A stretch of DNA of 54,691 bases from JAGTVG01 sp964389805. Its GTDB lineage: Bacteria; Bacteroidota; Bacteroidia; Cytophagales; Cyclobacteriaceae. Of this stretch, positions 17,367 through 24,955 are shown one piece after another; position 1 is the stretch's first letter, and each line of letters opens with the position of its first letter. The position numbers and the translations under genes were made by a program. The stretch is from positions 1 to 54,691 of the forward strand of contig CAYMFU010000181.1 in assembly GCA_964389805.1 (NCBI GenBank), written 5' to 3'. The notes under the pieces were generated by a model, which had not been told where the DNA came from, did no database searches, and worked only from the letters and a program-made list of their open reading frames with translations.

Positions 17367-18570
17367 TCGACTTTATTGGGTCTATCCTGGATATCAATAA
17401 GGTTGGAATAATGAGAACAAGTGTAACAACCGTAAATGTAAGGATATTGAGACCAATTATGCCTGACCATTCCCATTTGATAGGTACATATTCCATATAG
17501 TAATTAACAGGATCCAAAGGTATTAACTTGAATTTATTCTGAATAAATCCGAAACTCAGTCCAATAATATTTCCCCACATCAAGCCTAATGCAATAAGCC
17601 TGATTCCATGAAAGGTAAAAATCCGGCGGATGAATTTATTGCTTGCCCCAATAGCTTTTAGTACACCAATCATCTGGGTTCTTTCCATAATAAGGATCAG
17701 AAGTACAGAAACCATATTAAATGAAGCAATAAACAATATCAACGTGAGAAGAATAGTAACATTTCGATTTACCAGGCTTAGCCAATCGAAAATTTCTATA
17801 TGCTTGTCGGTAATTTTATCTACGAAAAGGTCGTATTGCGTGCTGCGAAAGAGTTCCTCTTCAGCTTCTTCAAGTTTGTCAAAGTCATCGATAAAAATTT
17901 CCAGTGTCCCTACCAGAGAATTCCGCCAGTCATTTAATTGTTGAATTATCCAAATGTCTCCAATTATTAACTTCTCATCAAATTCTTCCATTCCGGAAGT
18001 GTAGATACCCACAATCTTAAACTTGCGTACCCGGATCGGATTTTGAATAAAATAAATTCTAATCTCATCCTGAAGAGCTAGTTTCAGGAGATCAGCAATT
18101 TTTTTACTTATCATAATTTCATATGAAGGCTCCCCGGTTTTGTTGTTAATTACCCTGCCCTCAGATATCACTTGCCCAAATTGATCAAGGTTAAAATTTT
18201 CGTCTACTCCTTTAAATACTATTCCATGGATCTCTTCATCCGTCTGGATCAATCCGACCTTATGTGCTACACCCTGGATGTGTTTTACATAGCTTAAGTC
18301 GTCAATAAATTGATATATACTGTCCTCTTTAGAAATTGGTAATTCTTCATAGGTTGAGTTCAAGGTATATTTAGTTATCTGAAGATGACCAACGAATCCT
18401 ACCATTTTATTGGTAATTGTTTCCTTAAACCCACCCATAATAATATAGGAAATGATCATTATTCCCAGTCCTATACTAATGCTGATTATTGCTATTTTGT
18501 GTATTAAAGATGAGAATGATTGCAGCCCTGGTTTACTGATTCTTTTTGATATAAATAAAGGTAAGTTCAA
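17353..18570 (-). CDS. LolC/LolE-type ABC permease (lipoprotein release)
   Basis: 405-aa FtsX/MacB-family permease. One N-terminal membrane helix (about 25-47), a large extracytoplasmic domain, and three C-terminal helices starting near residue 270 (ILLTLILFIASFNMVSVLLIL) give the four-helix plan of LolC/LolE. The N-terminus (FISKRISKPGLQSFSSLIHKIAIISISIGLGIMIIS) is typical of the Bacteroidota proteins. It would extract lipoproteins from the inner membrane, together with a LolD-like ATPase that is not encoded nearby. Convergent with the GT2 gene, overlapping by 14 bp. Macrolide-export type permeases are an alternative, but the length fits Lol better. Confidence 0.85.
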   Translation of the reverse strand: MNLPLFISKRISKPGLQSFSSLIHKIAIISISIGLGIMIISYIIMGGFKETITNKMVGFVGHLQITKYTLNSTYEELPISKEDSIYQFIDDLSYVKHIQGVAHKVGLIQTDEEIHGIVFKGVDENFNLDQFGQVISEGRVINNKTGEPSYEIMISKKIADLLKLALQDEIRIYFIQNPIRVRKFKIVGIYTSGMEEFDEKLIIGDIWIIQQLNDWRNSLVGTLEIFIDDFDKLEEAEEELFRSTQYDLFVDKITDKHIEIFDWLSLVNRNVTILLTLILFIASFNMVSVLLILIMERTQMIGVLKAIGASNKFIRRIFTFHGIRLIALGLMWGNIIGLSFGFIQNKFKLIPLDPVNYYMEYVPIKWEWSGIIGLNILTFTVVTLVLIIPTLLISRIDPIKSIKFD

Positions 18571-18652
18571 ATTAGTCTTTAATTTATTATATTTTGTTCA
18601 GATCAATTTTTAATTTAGGATCAGTTTTTGATGTAAAGTTAAAAAGGTTTAC

Positions 18653-19810
18653 ATGAAAGCAAGGGTTTGTCATACAATTATATTCCTGGTGGGTATAATA
18701 ACAGTTTCTTATGCACAAAATATAATTGTCGGTGCTGAGAAGGATAATTTTTATATCGACCTCTTAATAAATAAGCATATCGGCGTAGTCGTTAACCAAA
18801 CGTCTGTAGCTCACGGGAAGCCGCTTGTTAAATTTCTGCTATCCAATGATGTCAATGTTGAAAAGATTTTTACACCCGAACATGGCTACGAAGGAGTTGC
18901 TGACGCCGGGAAAGAAATCGAAGACTCTGAAGAGAAACGTAGCGGTATTCCTATAATTTCATTGTATGGGGATAATAAAAAACCTAAACAGGAGCATTTA
19001 CAGGGATTGGACATTGTTGTTTTTGATATTCAGGATGTAGGTGCACGTTTTTATACCTATATAAGTACTTTGCATTATGTGATGGAGGCATGTGCGGAAA
19101 GCAATGTAAAACTTCTGATTTTAGACCGGCCTAATCCAAATGGCGATTATATTGACGGACCTGTATTAAGGAATGGATTTCAATCTTTTGTTGGAATGCA
19201 CAGGATACCGGTTGTGCATGGGCTTACAATAGGTGAGTTGGCGAAGATGATAAATGGAGAATACTGGTTAAAAGACAGCCTCCAATGCAAGATGGTGATT
19301 GTACGTGTAGGGAATTATCACCATCAGTATTCCTATTCTCTTCCAATAAAGCCTTCTCCAAATTTACCAAACGATCAATCCATTCGATTATACCCTTCAT
19401 TGTGTTTTTTTGAAGGAACTATGATGAGCCTGGGTAGAGGAACAGATTTCCCATTCCAGACTGTGGGTTATCCGGATCCATCATTTGGTGAATTTAAGTT
19501 TATTCCTCAAAACCGTCCGGGAGCAAATACACCCAAATTCATGGGGAAATCATGTTTTGGTAAAGATTTCAGAGATATTAATCCCCCTCCAAAATTCAAT
19601 ATAGGGGAATTGATAGAATTTTATAATAAATCAGGACGGGATAAGGATTTCTTTAACGATTATTTTAATAAACTAGCTGGTAACAGTGAACTGAAAAGAC
19701 AGATTGAAGCTGGCTTGACTGAAGATGAAATCAGGATTTCCTGGATGGAAGAGTTAAATAACTATAAGACTTTAAGAAGGAAGTATTTGCTATATCCTGA
19801 CTCAAATTAA
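18653..19810 (+). CDS. NamZ-like exo-beta-N-acetylmuramidase (DUF1343)
   Basis: 385-aa secreted protein with a signal peptide (cleavage near SYAQ). The DUF1343 family includes the exo-N-acetylmuramidase NamZ (GH171), which removes terminal MurNAc from peptidoglycan fragments. Family segments: GVVVNQTS, IFTPEHGYEGVADAGKEI, SLYGDNKKPKQEHLQGLDIVVFDIQDVGARFYTY, LDRPNPNG and YPSLCFFEGTMMSLGRGT. It precedes fmt by 11 bp, so it may lead an NamZ-fmt-folA operon, an odd pairing of a periplasmic enzyme with cytoplasmic one-carbon enzymes. Confidence 0.9.
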   Translation: MKARVCHTIIFLVGIITVSYAQNIIVGAEKDNFYIDLLINKHIGVVVNQTSVAHGKPLVKFLLSNDVNVEKIFTPEHGYEGVADAGKEIEDSEEKRSGIPIISLYGDNKKPKQEHLQGLDIVVFDIQDVGARFYTYISTLHYVMEACAESNVKLLILDRPNPNGDYIDGPVLRNGFQSFVGMHRIPVVHGLTIGELAKMINGEYWLKDSLQCKMVIVRVGNYHHQYSYSLPIKPSPNLPNDQSIRLYPSLCFFEGTMMSLGRGTDFPFQTVGYPDPSFGEFKFIPQNRPGANTPKFMGKSCFGKDFRDINPPPKFNIGELIEFYNKSGRDKDFFNDYFNKLAGNSELKRQIEAGLTEDEIRISWMEELNNYKTLRRKYLLYPDSN

Positions 19811-19821
19811 CTCAATCAACA

Positions 19822-20745
19822 ATGAAGAAGGACTTGCGTATCATATTTATGGGTACCCCAGAATTTGCCATTCCTTCATTAAAAATTCTAATTGAAAGAG
19901 GATTTAAAGTAGTTGCCGTAATTACTGCCCTTGATAAACCCAGAGGGCGTGGACGAAAACTTTCCCCCTCACCAATCAAAGCCTTTGCTGAGGAAAATGG
20001 TATTCCTGTCCTGCAGCCCCCAAATTTAAAGAATCTCGACTTCATAGAAACTCTTAGATCTTACAAAGCAAATTTACAGATAGTGGTTGCCTTCAGGATG
20101 CTTCCGGAAGTGGTATGGTCGATGCCTCAATATGGGACAATTAACCTGCATGCTTCATTATTGCCAGACTATCGAGGAGCAGCTCCAATTAACTGGGTCT
20201 TGATAAACGGGGAAAGAAAAACGGGCCTTACTACATTTTTTATCAAGCATGAGATCGATACCGGTAATATACTATTTAAGGAGGAAGTCGATATCTTACC
20301 TGATGACAATGCTGGAACCCTGCACGACAAATTAATGTTTTTAGGTGGAGATCTTGTGCTTAAGACTGTTCAGGTATTGGAGGCCGGAGATATTAATCCA
20401 TTGGTACAGGAAGATTCAATAGAATTAAAAAAGGCTCCAAAAATTTTTAAGGATATGTGTGAAATCCAATGGGATAGAAGCTGTGAAGAAGTTAAAAATT
20501 TCGTTCGAGGGCTTTCGCCATTTCCTGGAGCATGGACTATACTTAATGGAAAGATGTATAAGATATTTAAAGTGGATAAACAGCCAGGGGATAAGCAGAA
20601 TGATGTTTTTGGGAACTTTTCGACTGACTCGAAAACGTTTCTACACATATATTGCGCAGAAGGTATTATCGACATTCTTGAATTACAACCTGAGGGGAAG
20701 AAAAGAATGAAAATCGACGAATTCTTTAGAGGAAACCAGATATGA
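19822..20745 (+). CDS. fmt: methionyl-tRNA formyltransferase
   Basis: Formylates initiator Met-tRNA using 10-formyl-tetrahydrofolate. 307 aa, with the N-terminal start IIFMGTPEFAIPSL, the loop RGRGRKLSPSPIKAFA, and the catalytic signature INLHASLLPDYRGAAPINW. The C-terminal OB-like tRNA-binding domain is present but compact. Start ATG at 19822. It overlaps folA by 4 bp (ATGA), giving coupled expression of two folate-linked enzymes. Confidence 0.96.
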   Translation: MKKDLRIIFMGTPEFAIPSLKILIERGFKVVAVITALDKPRGRGRKLSPSPIKAFAEENGIPVLQPPNLKNLDFIETLRSYKANLQIVVAFRMLPEVVWSMPQYGTINLHASLLPDYRGAAPINWVLINGERKTGLTTFFIKHEIDTGNILFKEEVDILPDDNAGTLHDKLMFLGGDLVLKTVQVLEAGDINPLVQEDSIELKKAPKIFKDMCEIQWDRSCEEVKNFVRGLSPFPGAWTILNGKMYKIFKVDKQPGDKQNDVFGNFSTDSKTFLHIYCAEGIIDILELQPEGKKRMKIDEFFRGNQI

Positions 20746-21239
20746 AAATTTCTATAATAGTAGCAGTGGCAGATAACGGAGTTATAGGTTCAGATAACAA
20801 GTTGATTTGGCACCTTTCTGATGATCTGAAAAACTTTAAGAAAATTACTTCCGGGCGCTTTGTAATCATGGGTAGAAGGACTTATGAATCTATTGGGAAA
20901 CCTTTGCCAAATCGTAAGAATATTATTTTGTCCAGAATAAAAGAGTATAAAGCAGAGGATTGTATTGTATTTCAATCCTTAGATGCGGCATTATCCTTCG
21001 CAGAAGAAAGTGGGGAAGAGGAAGTTTTTATTATAGGAGGGGAAGCGGTGTACAATGCAGCATACGAGATGTCTAATAAATTATATCTGACACAAGTCCA
21101 TGCGAGTCCTAAAGGCGATGCTTTTTTCAAACAGATTCGAATAAATCAATGGAACATGATCTCCAAAATGTATATACAAAAGAATGAACGAAATGACTAT
21201 GATTATGAAATCCTGGAATTGGAGAGACGATCCCGCTGA
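20742..21239 (+). CDS. folA: dihydrofolate reductase
   Basis: NADPH-dependent reductase regenerating tetrahydrofolate. 165 aa, with the opening ISIIVAVADNGVIGSDNKLIWHLSDDLKNFKKIT, including Trp/Leu of the substrate pocket and the active-site acidic residue in LSDDLK. Also GRRTYESIGKPLPNRKNIILSR (NADPH contacts) and FIIGGEAVY. Start overlaps the fmt stop. Confidence 0.96.
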   Translation: MKISIIVAVADNGVIGSDNKLIWHLSDDLKNFKKITSGRFVIMGRRTYESIGKPLPNRKNIILSRIKEYKAEDCIVFQSLDAALSFAEESGEEEVFIIGGEAVYNAAYEMSNKLYLTQVHASPKGDAFFKQIRINQWNMISKMYIQKNERNDYDYEILELERRSR

Positions 21240-21412
21240 TCCAATGTTTTTTTTCTAAGGTTAACCAACCAAATTCTATCCTGATTACATTCGTTGTTTA
21301 TTCTATTCTAAATATAGGTTTTAATCCGGAAATCATTCAAGCTTAGGCCTTGTTTGTGTTTTGATTGAAATTTATTTAACTAGTTTATAATGATATGTTA
21401 AGCGATCGTTAT

Positions 21413-21420
21413 TACATTTG
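21413..21420 (+). promoter_or_regulatory. candidate -7 element TACATTTG
   Basis: Fits TAnnTTTG and covers an in-frame TTG codon at 21418, arguing that translation of the next gene starts at the ATG at 21463 instead. No consensus -33 element at the expected distance. Confidence 0.4.
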
Positions 21421-21462
21421 CCTGTGATTGGTTTTAATTTTTTATTGGGAAATAACTCAAAT

Positions 21463-22173
21463 ATGTTTTTAGATATTTTAAACAAATTTTCCCCAATTCT
21501 TTCATATCTGCTTGTTTTTTCTGGGATAATACTTTTTGTAGTGTACTTCATCAAAAAGTATTTATTAAAAGGAAATAAGGAAAAGTATAATTTGATTAGC
21601 AGATATGAAAAAAAAGTAATCTGGAATGCAACAATCCTCTGGCTAGCTGCCTTGCTTGTATATCCAAAAGAGATTATTTCTGATGCAGTCAGAATGAATT
21701 TCCTCCTTGATTTTTTTATTATACTTATTCTGGCGCTTGCGATAGCCTATGCCGTTTATTATATTCTTAAACATTATTATCCTGATTTTGTAAACCGCCG
21801 CTTGAACCGGTTAAGGTATAAGCCCAGAATTTCCCCAAAAACAAGAAAACCAATGAAATTGTTAACAGAGGAAGAGGAAGATGTTTATCTCGATGAAGGT
21901 ATGCAAGCTGAGGAAGATGTATTTTCTGTTGATTATGATGTTTGGATTGATGAAGAATCAGGATACACTCAAATAGAAAAATATTCGGGGAAATATGCAA
22001 TTAAACAATGCCCAAAGTGTAATTATCAAACCTTTAAAATCGAAAAAGAGGAATTATTGATAGCGCCGACAATTATTTCATCAGGTGAATTATTGAAAAG
22101 ATACAGATGTACCTATTGTGATTACGCTGAGAAAGAAATTTTTAATGTTGCAAAAGTGAAAGAAGAAAAATAA
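21463..22173 (+). CDS. membrane protein with C-terminal zinc ribbon, function unknown
   Basis: 236 aa from the ATG at 21463; the in-frame TTG at 21418 lies inside a promoter-like element and is not preferred. Two hydrophobic blocks at the N-terminus (about 12-34, and 55-105 holding perhaps two helices) are followed by an acidic linker (TEEEEDVYLDEG) and a C-terminal domain with two cysteine pairs, CPKC and CTYC, which look like a zinc ribbon. The ribbon resembles those at the end of Bacteroidota TPM-type membrane proteins, but no TPM domain is present. Downstream the gene converges on the GIY-YIG-like gene. I cannot assign a function. Confidence 0.75.
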   Translation: MFLDILNKFSPILSYLLVFSGIILFVVYFIKKYLLKGNKEKYNLISRYEKKVIWNATILWLAALLVYPKEIISDAVRMNFLLDFFIILILALAIAYAVYYILKHYYPDFVNRRLNRLRYKPRISPKTRKPMKLLTEEEEDVYLDEGMQAEEDVFSVDYDVWIDEESGYTQIEKYSGKYAIKQCPKCNYQTFKIEKEELLIAPTIISSGELLKRYRCTYCDYAEKEIFNVAKVKEEK

Positions 22174-22195
22174 ATCCCGCTAGGGCGGATACTTA

Positions 22196-22534
22196 TTATT
22201 CATAATTGCATGGTGGATGATAATGGTTTACTAAATCATCATTTATATTTACTCTCAATTTAGAATTGTCCTCCCAATACGTGCAAATGCAGTTTGCATG
22301 TTCTCTGGTAAAACAAACCAGGTCTTTGATCATGTCATGAACGGTTGAAACGTCCTTGCATGTGCCAATATATAGTAAGTTATGATCAACTGTACCGTCA
22401 TATTTTACAGTTCTGCGGGTAACAACATATACCGCTCCTTTATTTTTCTTAAAATCGTTTTTTATCGGGTATACATTAAATGTGTATTTATGTCCCGATA
22501 TCCCACTGAAATCTATTGTTCCGATTCTTGCCAT
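22196..22534 (-). CDS. small GIY-YIG-like protein, probably catalytically altered
   Basis: 112-aa conserved hypothetical. Residues 33-38 (GAVYVV) and 54-57 (LYIG) line up with the paired strands of GIY-YIG nucleases, and NHYHPPCN near the end recalls the conserved Asn-x-x-Pro-x-Asn tail of that fold. The arginine that should follow the YIG strand is replaced (CKDVSTVHD) and the later acidic residue is not clear, so nuclease activity is doubtful. Several Cys/His residues (CICTYW, HPPC) might bind metal. It stands alone, divergent from cysH, with a Fur-like site upstream. Assignment to the fold is by eye. Confidence 0.7.
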   Translation of the reverse strand: MARIGTIDFSGISGHKYTFNVYPIKNDFKKNKGAVYVVTRRTVKYDGTVDHNLLYIGTCKDVSTVHDMIKDLVCFTREHANCICTYWEDNSKLRVNINDDLVNHYHPPCNYE

Positions 22535-22605
22535 ATCTTGAAAATTGGTGGTTTAAAATAATTTCTCACATCCGACTATAAATATATTTTAATAATACTA
22601 AATAA

Positions 22606-22623
22606 TATAATGATAATGATCAT
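22606..22623. promoter_or_regulatory. possible Fur/iron-box-like site
   Basis: Three adjacent hexamers TATAAT-GATAAT-GATCAT match the Fur hexamer GATAAT in 5/6, 6/6 and 5/6 positions. It lies 72 bp upstream of the GIY-YIG-like gene start and about 100 bp before the cysH -33 element. The region is AT-rich, so a chance match is quite possible. Confidence 0.3.
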
Positions 22624-22720
22624 TTTCAAGAAAATTGCCTCAAATATTCCCAATATTGGATTAAAATCTTTGCTATGAGATTAGAATTGAGTCATTGAAA
22701 AAATTATAAGCAGTTAATAT

Positions 22721-22753
22721 TTTGTGACAGCTACATAATTTTTTATATATTTG
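22721..22753 (+). promoter_or_regulatory. strong Bacteroidota-type promoter for cysH
   Basis: TTTG at 22721-22724 and TATATTTG at 22746-22753, separated by 21 bp, agree with the TTTG-N19-21-TAnnTTTG consensus. Transcription would start near 22760, only about 17 nt before the proposed TTG start codon at 22777. Confidence 0.65.
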
Positions 22754-22776
22754 CCCGAACACAATTTTTTACGGTC

Positions 22777-23433
22777 TTGAATTTTTCAGAAATAAAGGAG
22801 AGAATATCGGGCTATACTGAATCTGGGAAAAGAATTTTCACGACTTCATCTTTTCAATCCCATAGCATTGTATTACTACATATTTTAAGTAGGATTGATA
22901 AATCTATACCCGTTTATTTTATCAATACAGGTTATCATTTCCCCGAAACCATTGAATATAAAGAGGAAATAACGGATTTGTTTGGGATTAATACAATAGA
23001 TCTGAAACCTTATACACCTAAATATATGCAGAAGGACTCCAATGGGAGATTATTATTTACTTCAGATCCGGATCACTGTTGTCATTTAAATAAAACCATT
23101 CCTATGGAAGAAATTCTGAAAGGATATGACATTTGGGTAAATGGTGTTCGTGGGGACCAGAGTACTATCAGGAGAAATTTCAAAATTGAACAAGAAGCGC
23201 CTCACAATGTATTAAGGTTTCATCCAATTCTTAATTGGACCAACAAGCAAATCTACTATTACAGAAAAGAATACGATTTACCCAGCCATCCATTGGAGGC
23301 AAAGGGTTATTTAAGTATTGGTTGTGAACCGTGTACCAGGAAATTAGATCCCGATATGCAAGAACGCGAAGCACGCTGGTATGGTCAGAATAAGACAGAA
23401 TGTGGTCTTCATACCGATCTTATCGTTAATTAA
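22777..23433 (+). CDS. cysH: adenylylsulfate (APS) reductase, CysH family
   Basis: 218-aa thiol-dependent reductase of the PAPS/APS reductase family. Four cysteines for a 4Fe-4S cluster are present, the pair Cys101-Cys102 (DHCCHLNK) and Cys183/Cys186 (IGCEPCTRK). These mark the APS-using bacterial type. The C-terminal ECGLH motif carries catalytic Cys209. FINTGYHFPET is the nucleotide/PP-loop neighbour strand. The start codon is TTG at 22777, close behind a consensus promoter; no ATG exists upstream. No sulfate adenylyltransferase or sulfite reductase gene is adjacent. The epimerase gene follows after 6 bp. A specialised role outside bulk sulfate assimilation is possible. Confidence 0.88.
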   Translation: MNFSEIKERISGYTESGKRIFTTSSFQSHSIVLLHILSRIDKSIPVYFINTGYHFPETIEYKEEITDLFGINTIDLKPYTPKYMQKDSNGRLLFTSDPDHCCHLNKTIPMEEILKGYDIWVNGVRGDQSTIRRNFKIEQEAPHNVLRFHPILNWTNKQIYYYRKEYDLPSHPLEAKGYLSIGCEPCTRKLDPDMQEREARWYGQNKTECGLHTDLIVN

Positions 23434-23439
23434 TTATCA

Positions 23440-24360
23440 ATGAAGGTATTAATAACCGGTGGTGCCGGGTATGTAGGGACTGAGCTTACAAAGACTCTTG
23501 TCAAGTGTGGTGATGTAGAAGATATTCTTATTTATGACAATCTTGGTCGCCAGAATTACAATCTTTTTCTTGGAAGACGTCTTGAAAGACATGAAAAGGT
23601 AAATTTTATATCCGGCGATATTCTTGACTCCAGAAAACTCAGAATGGTATTGGAAGGAGTTGATGTAGTATATCATCTCGCAGCCAGAGTAACCACTCCC
23701 TTTGCCAATACAGATGCTCATTTCCATGAACAGGTTAACCATTGGGGGACAGCTGAAGTTGTAAATGCAGTTGAAGATTCAGGAGTTCAGAAGTTTATTT
23801 ATGCCAGCAGTACTTCTGTGTATGGCTCGTCAAAGGATTTTCTTACCGAGGATACCATTCCAAATGCTAAAACATTTTATGGAATTTCAAAACTGAGGGG
23901 AGAGGAGCACGTAAGAAGACTATTCAAAAAGAAAGACACTTATATCCTTAGATGTGGGAATGTGTATGGTTATAGTAAAAGCATGAGATTTGATGCAGTA
24001 ATAAACAAATTCATGTTTGAGGCAAACTTTAATAATCGGATTTCCATTCATGGCGATGGAAAACAATCAAGGTCATTTATTAGTGTTGGGTTGCTTGCTG
24101 ATGTCATGGAAAAGCTAATTACACATAAAGTTCCGATGGGAACATATAATCTGGTAGACAAGAATTATTCAATCCTCGATATAGTCGATGCACTAAAAAC
24201 ACTTTATCCATTATTAGAATTTATATTTGTAAATCAGCATCTTTCATTGAGAGACCTTAAGGTATCACCAGAGTCAAAGCTGAGGGACTATCTTAACTAT
24301 GTAAGCGACAATCATCTAAAAACAGAGCTACAGGAGTTTAAAAGGCGGTTTTCTTTTTAA
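23440..24360 (+). CDS. NAD-dependent epimerase/dehydratase (extended SDR)
   Basis: 306-aa extended short-chain dehydrogenase of the nucleotide-sugar epimerase group. N-terminal GGAGYVGTEL binds NAD; the serine motif is ASSTSVYGSS; the catalytic pair is Tyr147 and Lys151 (YGISK). The substrate (for example UDP-glucose versus another nucleotide sugar) cannot be told from sequence. It starts 6 bp after cysH, implying co-transcription. No glycosyltransferase or other sugar gene is next to it. Confidence 0.9.
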   Translation: MKVLITGGAGYVGTELTKTLVKCGDVEDILIYDNLGRQNYNLFLGRRLERHEKVNFISGDILDSRKLRMVLEGVDVVYHLAARVTTPFANTDAHFHEQVNHWGTAEVVNAVEDSGVQKFIYASSTSVYGSSKDFLTEDTIPNAKTFYGISKLRGEEHVRRLFKKKDTYILRCGNVYGYSKSMRFDAVINKFMFEANFNNRISIHGDGKQSRSFISVGLLADVMEKLITHKVPMGTYNLVDKNYSILDIVDALKTLYPLLEFIFVNQHLSLRDLKVSPESKLRDYLNYVSDNHLKTELQEFKRRFSF

Positions 24361-24543
24361 ATTCAAATTGGATTATTTGGAGATTTTGTTTATTCAATGA
24401 ATTGAAATTTTAGTGCATATTAAGGAATATCAACTTTTTCTTTCAATTTTTATAAATAATTACTTTTTTGTGGTAAAATGTATAAATACTAAAACAAATT
24501 TTTAAATGTGGGCAGTATTGTAAAGGTAAAAATTCAACTGGTT

Positions 24544-24936
24544 ATGCTGCGATTCAAATCAATTGTATTACTGTCACTGTTGTTTGTAATATTTTCATGG
24601 CAGGCATTTTCGCAGTGTCCTGAAAAAGTAGTTATAGAAAATAGGGCGACTGCTACATCTGATTTGAAGGAGTTAAATGTATTTGATTCATTTGATTCTA
24701 ATGTCAATATTTCCGGATTTGAGATTAACATTTTTGACAACAGTACAGGTTCTTATCTGATTGCTGAAAGTAGTAATATCCCATCAATTGGTGCTGATAG
24801 CGGTGTTACTATAAATAAATCAGGCAATCGTATTCAGCTAAGGAATGTTCCGGAAGATTTAGATTTGTTAAGATGTTTGGTCATTTTTATTGGGGAGGAA
24901 TGTCCTGCAGAGAAAATATCCATTACAAGTCAATAA
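24544..24936 (+). CDS. small secreted protein similar to adhesin N-terminal domain
   Basis: 130-aa secreted protein. The ATG at 24544 gives a clean signal peptide (MLRFKSIVLLSLLFVIFSW, cleavage near AFSQ); the in-frame GTG at 24508 only adds a polar lead. The mature part opens QCPEKVVIENRATATSD and contains IQLRNVPEDLDLLRCLVIF. Both parallel the first domain of the large adhesin downstream (QCPDPIESNNTATTQD and IVFRNLPPNIGLFGYFII). It thus looks like a stand-alone copy of that domain. It ends 19 bp before the adhesin start. No catalytic motif is visible. Function unknown. Confidence 0.7.
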   Translation: MLRFKSIVLLSLLFVIFSWQAFSQCPEKVVIENRATATSDLKELNVFDSFDSNVNISGFEINIFDNSTGSYLIAESSNIPSIGADSGVTINKSGNRIQLRNVPEDLDLLRCLVIFIGEECPAEKISITSQ

Positions 24937-24955
24937 AGGTGTAAAAAGAAGATAC

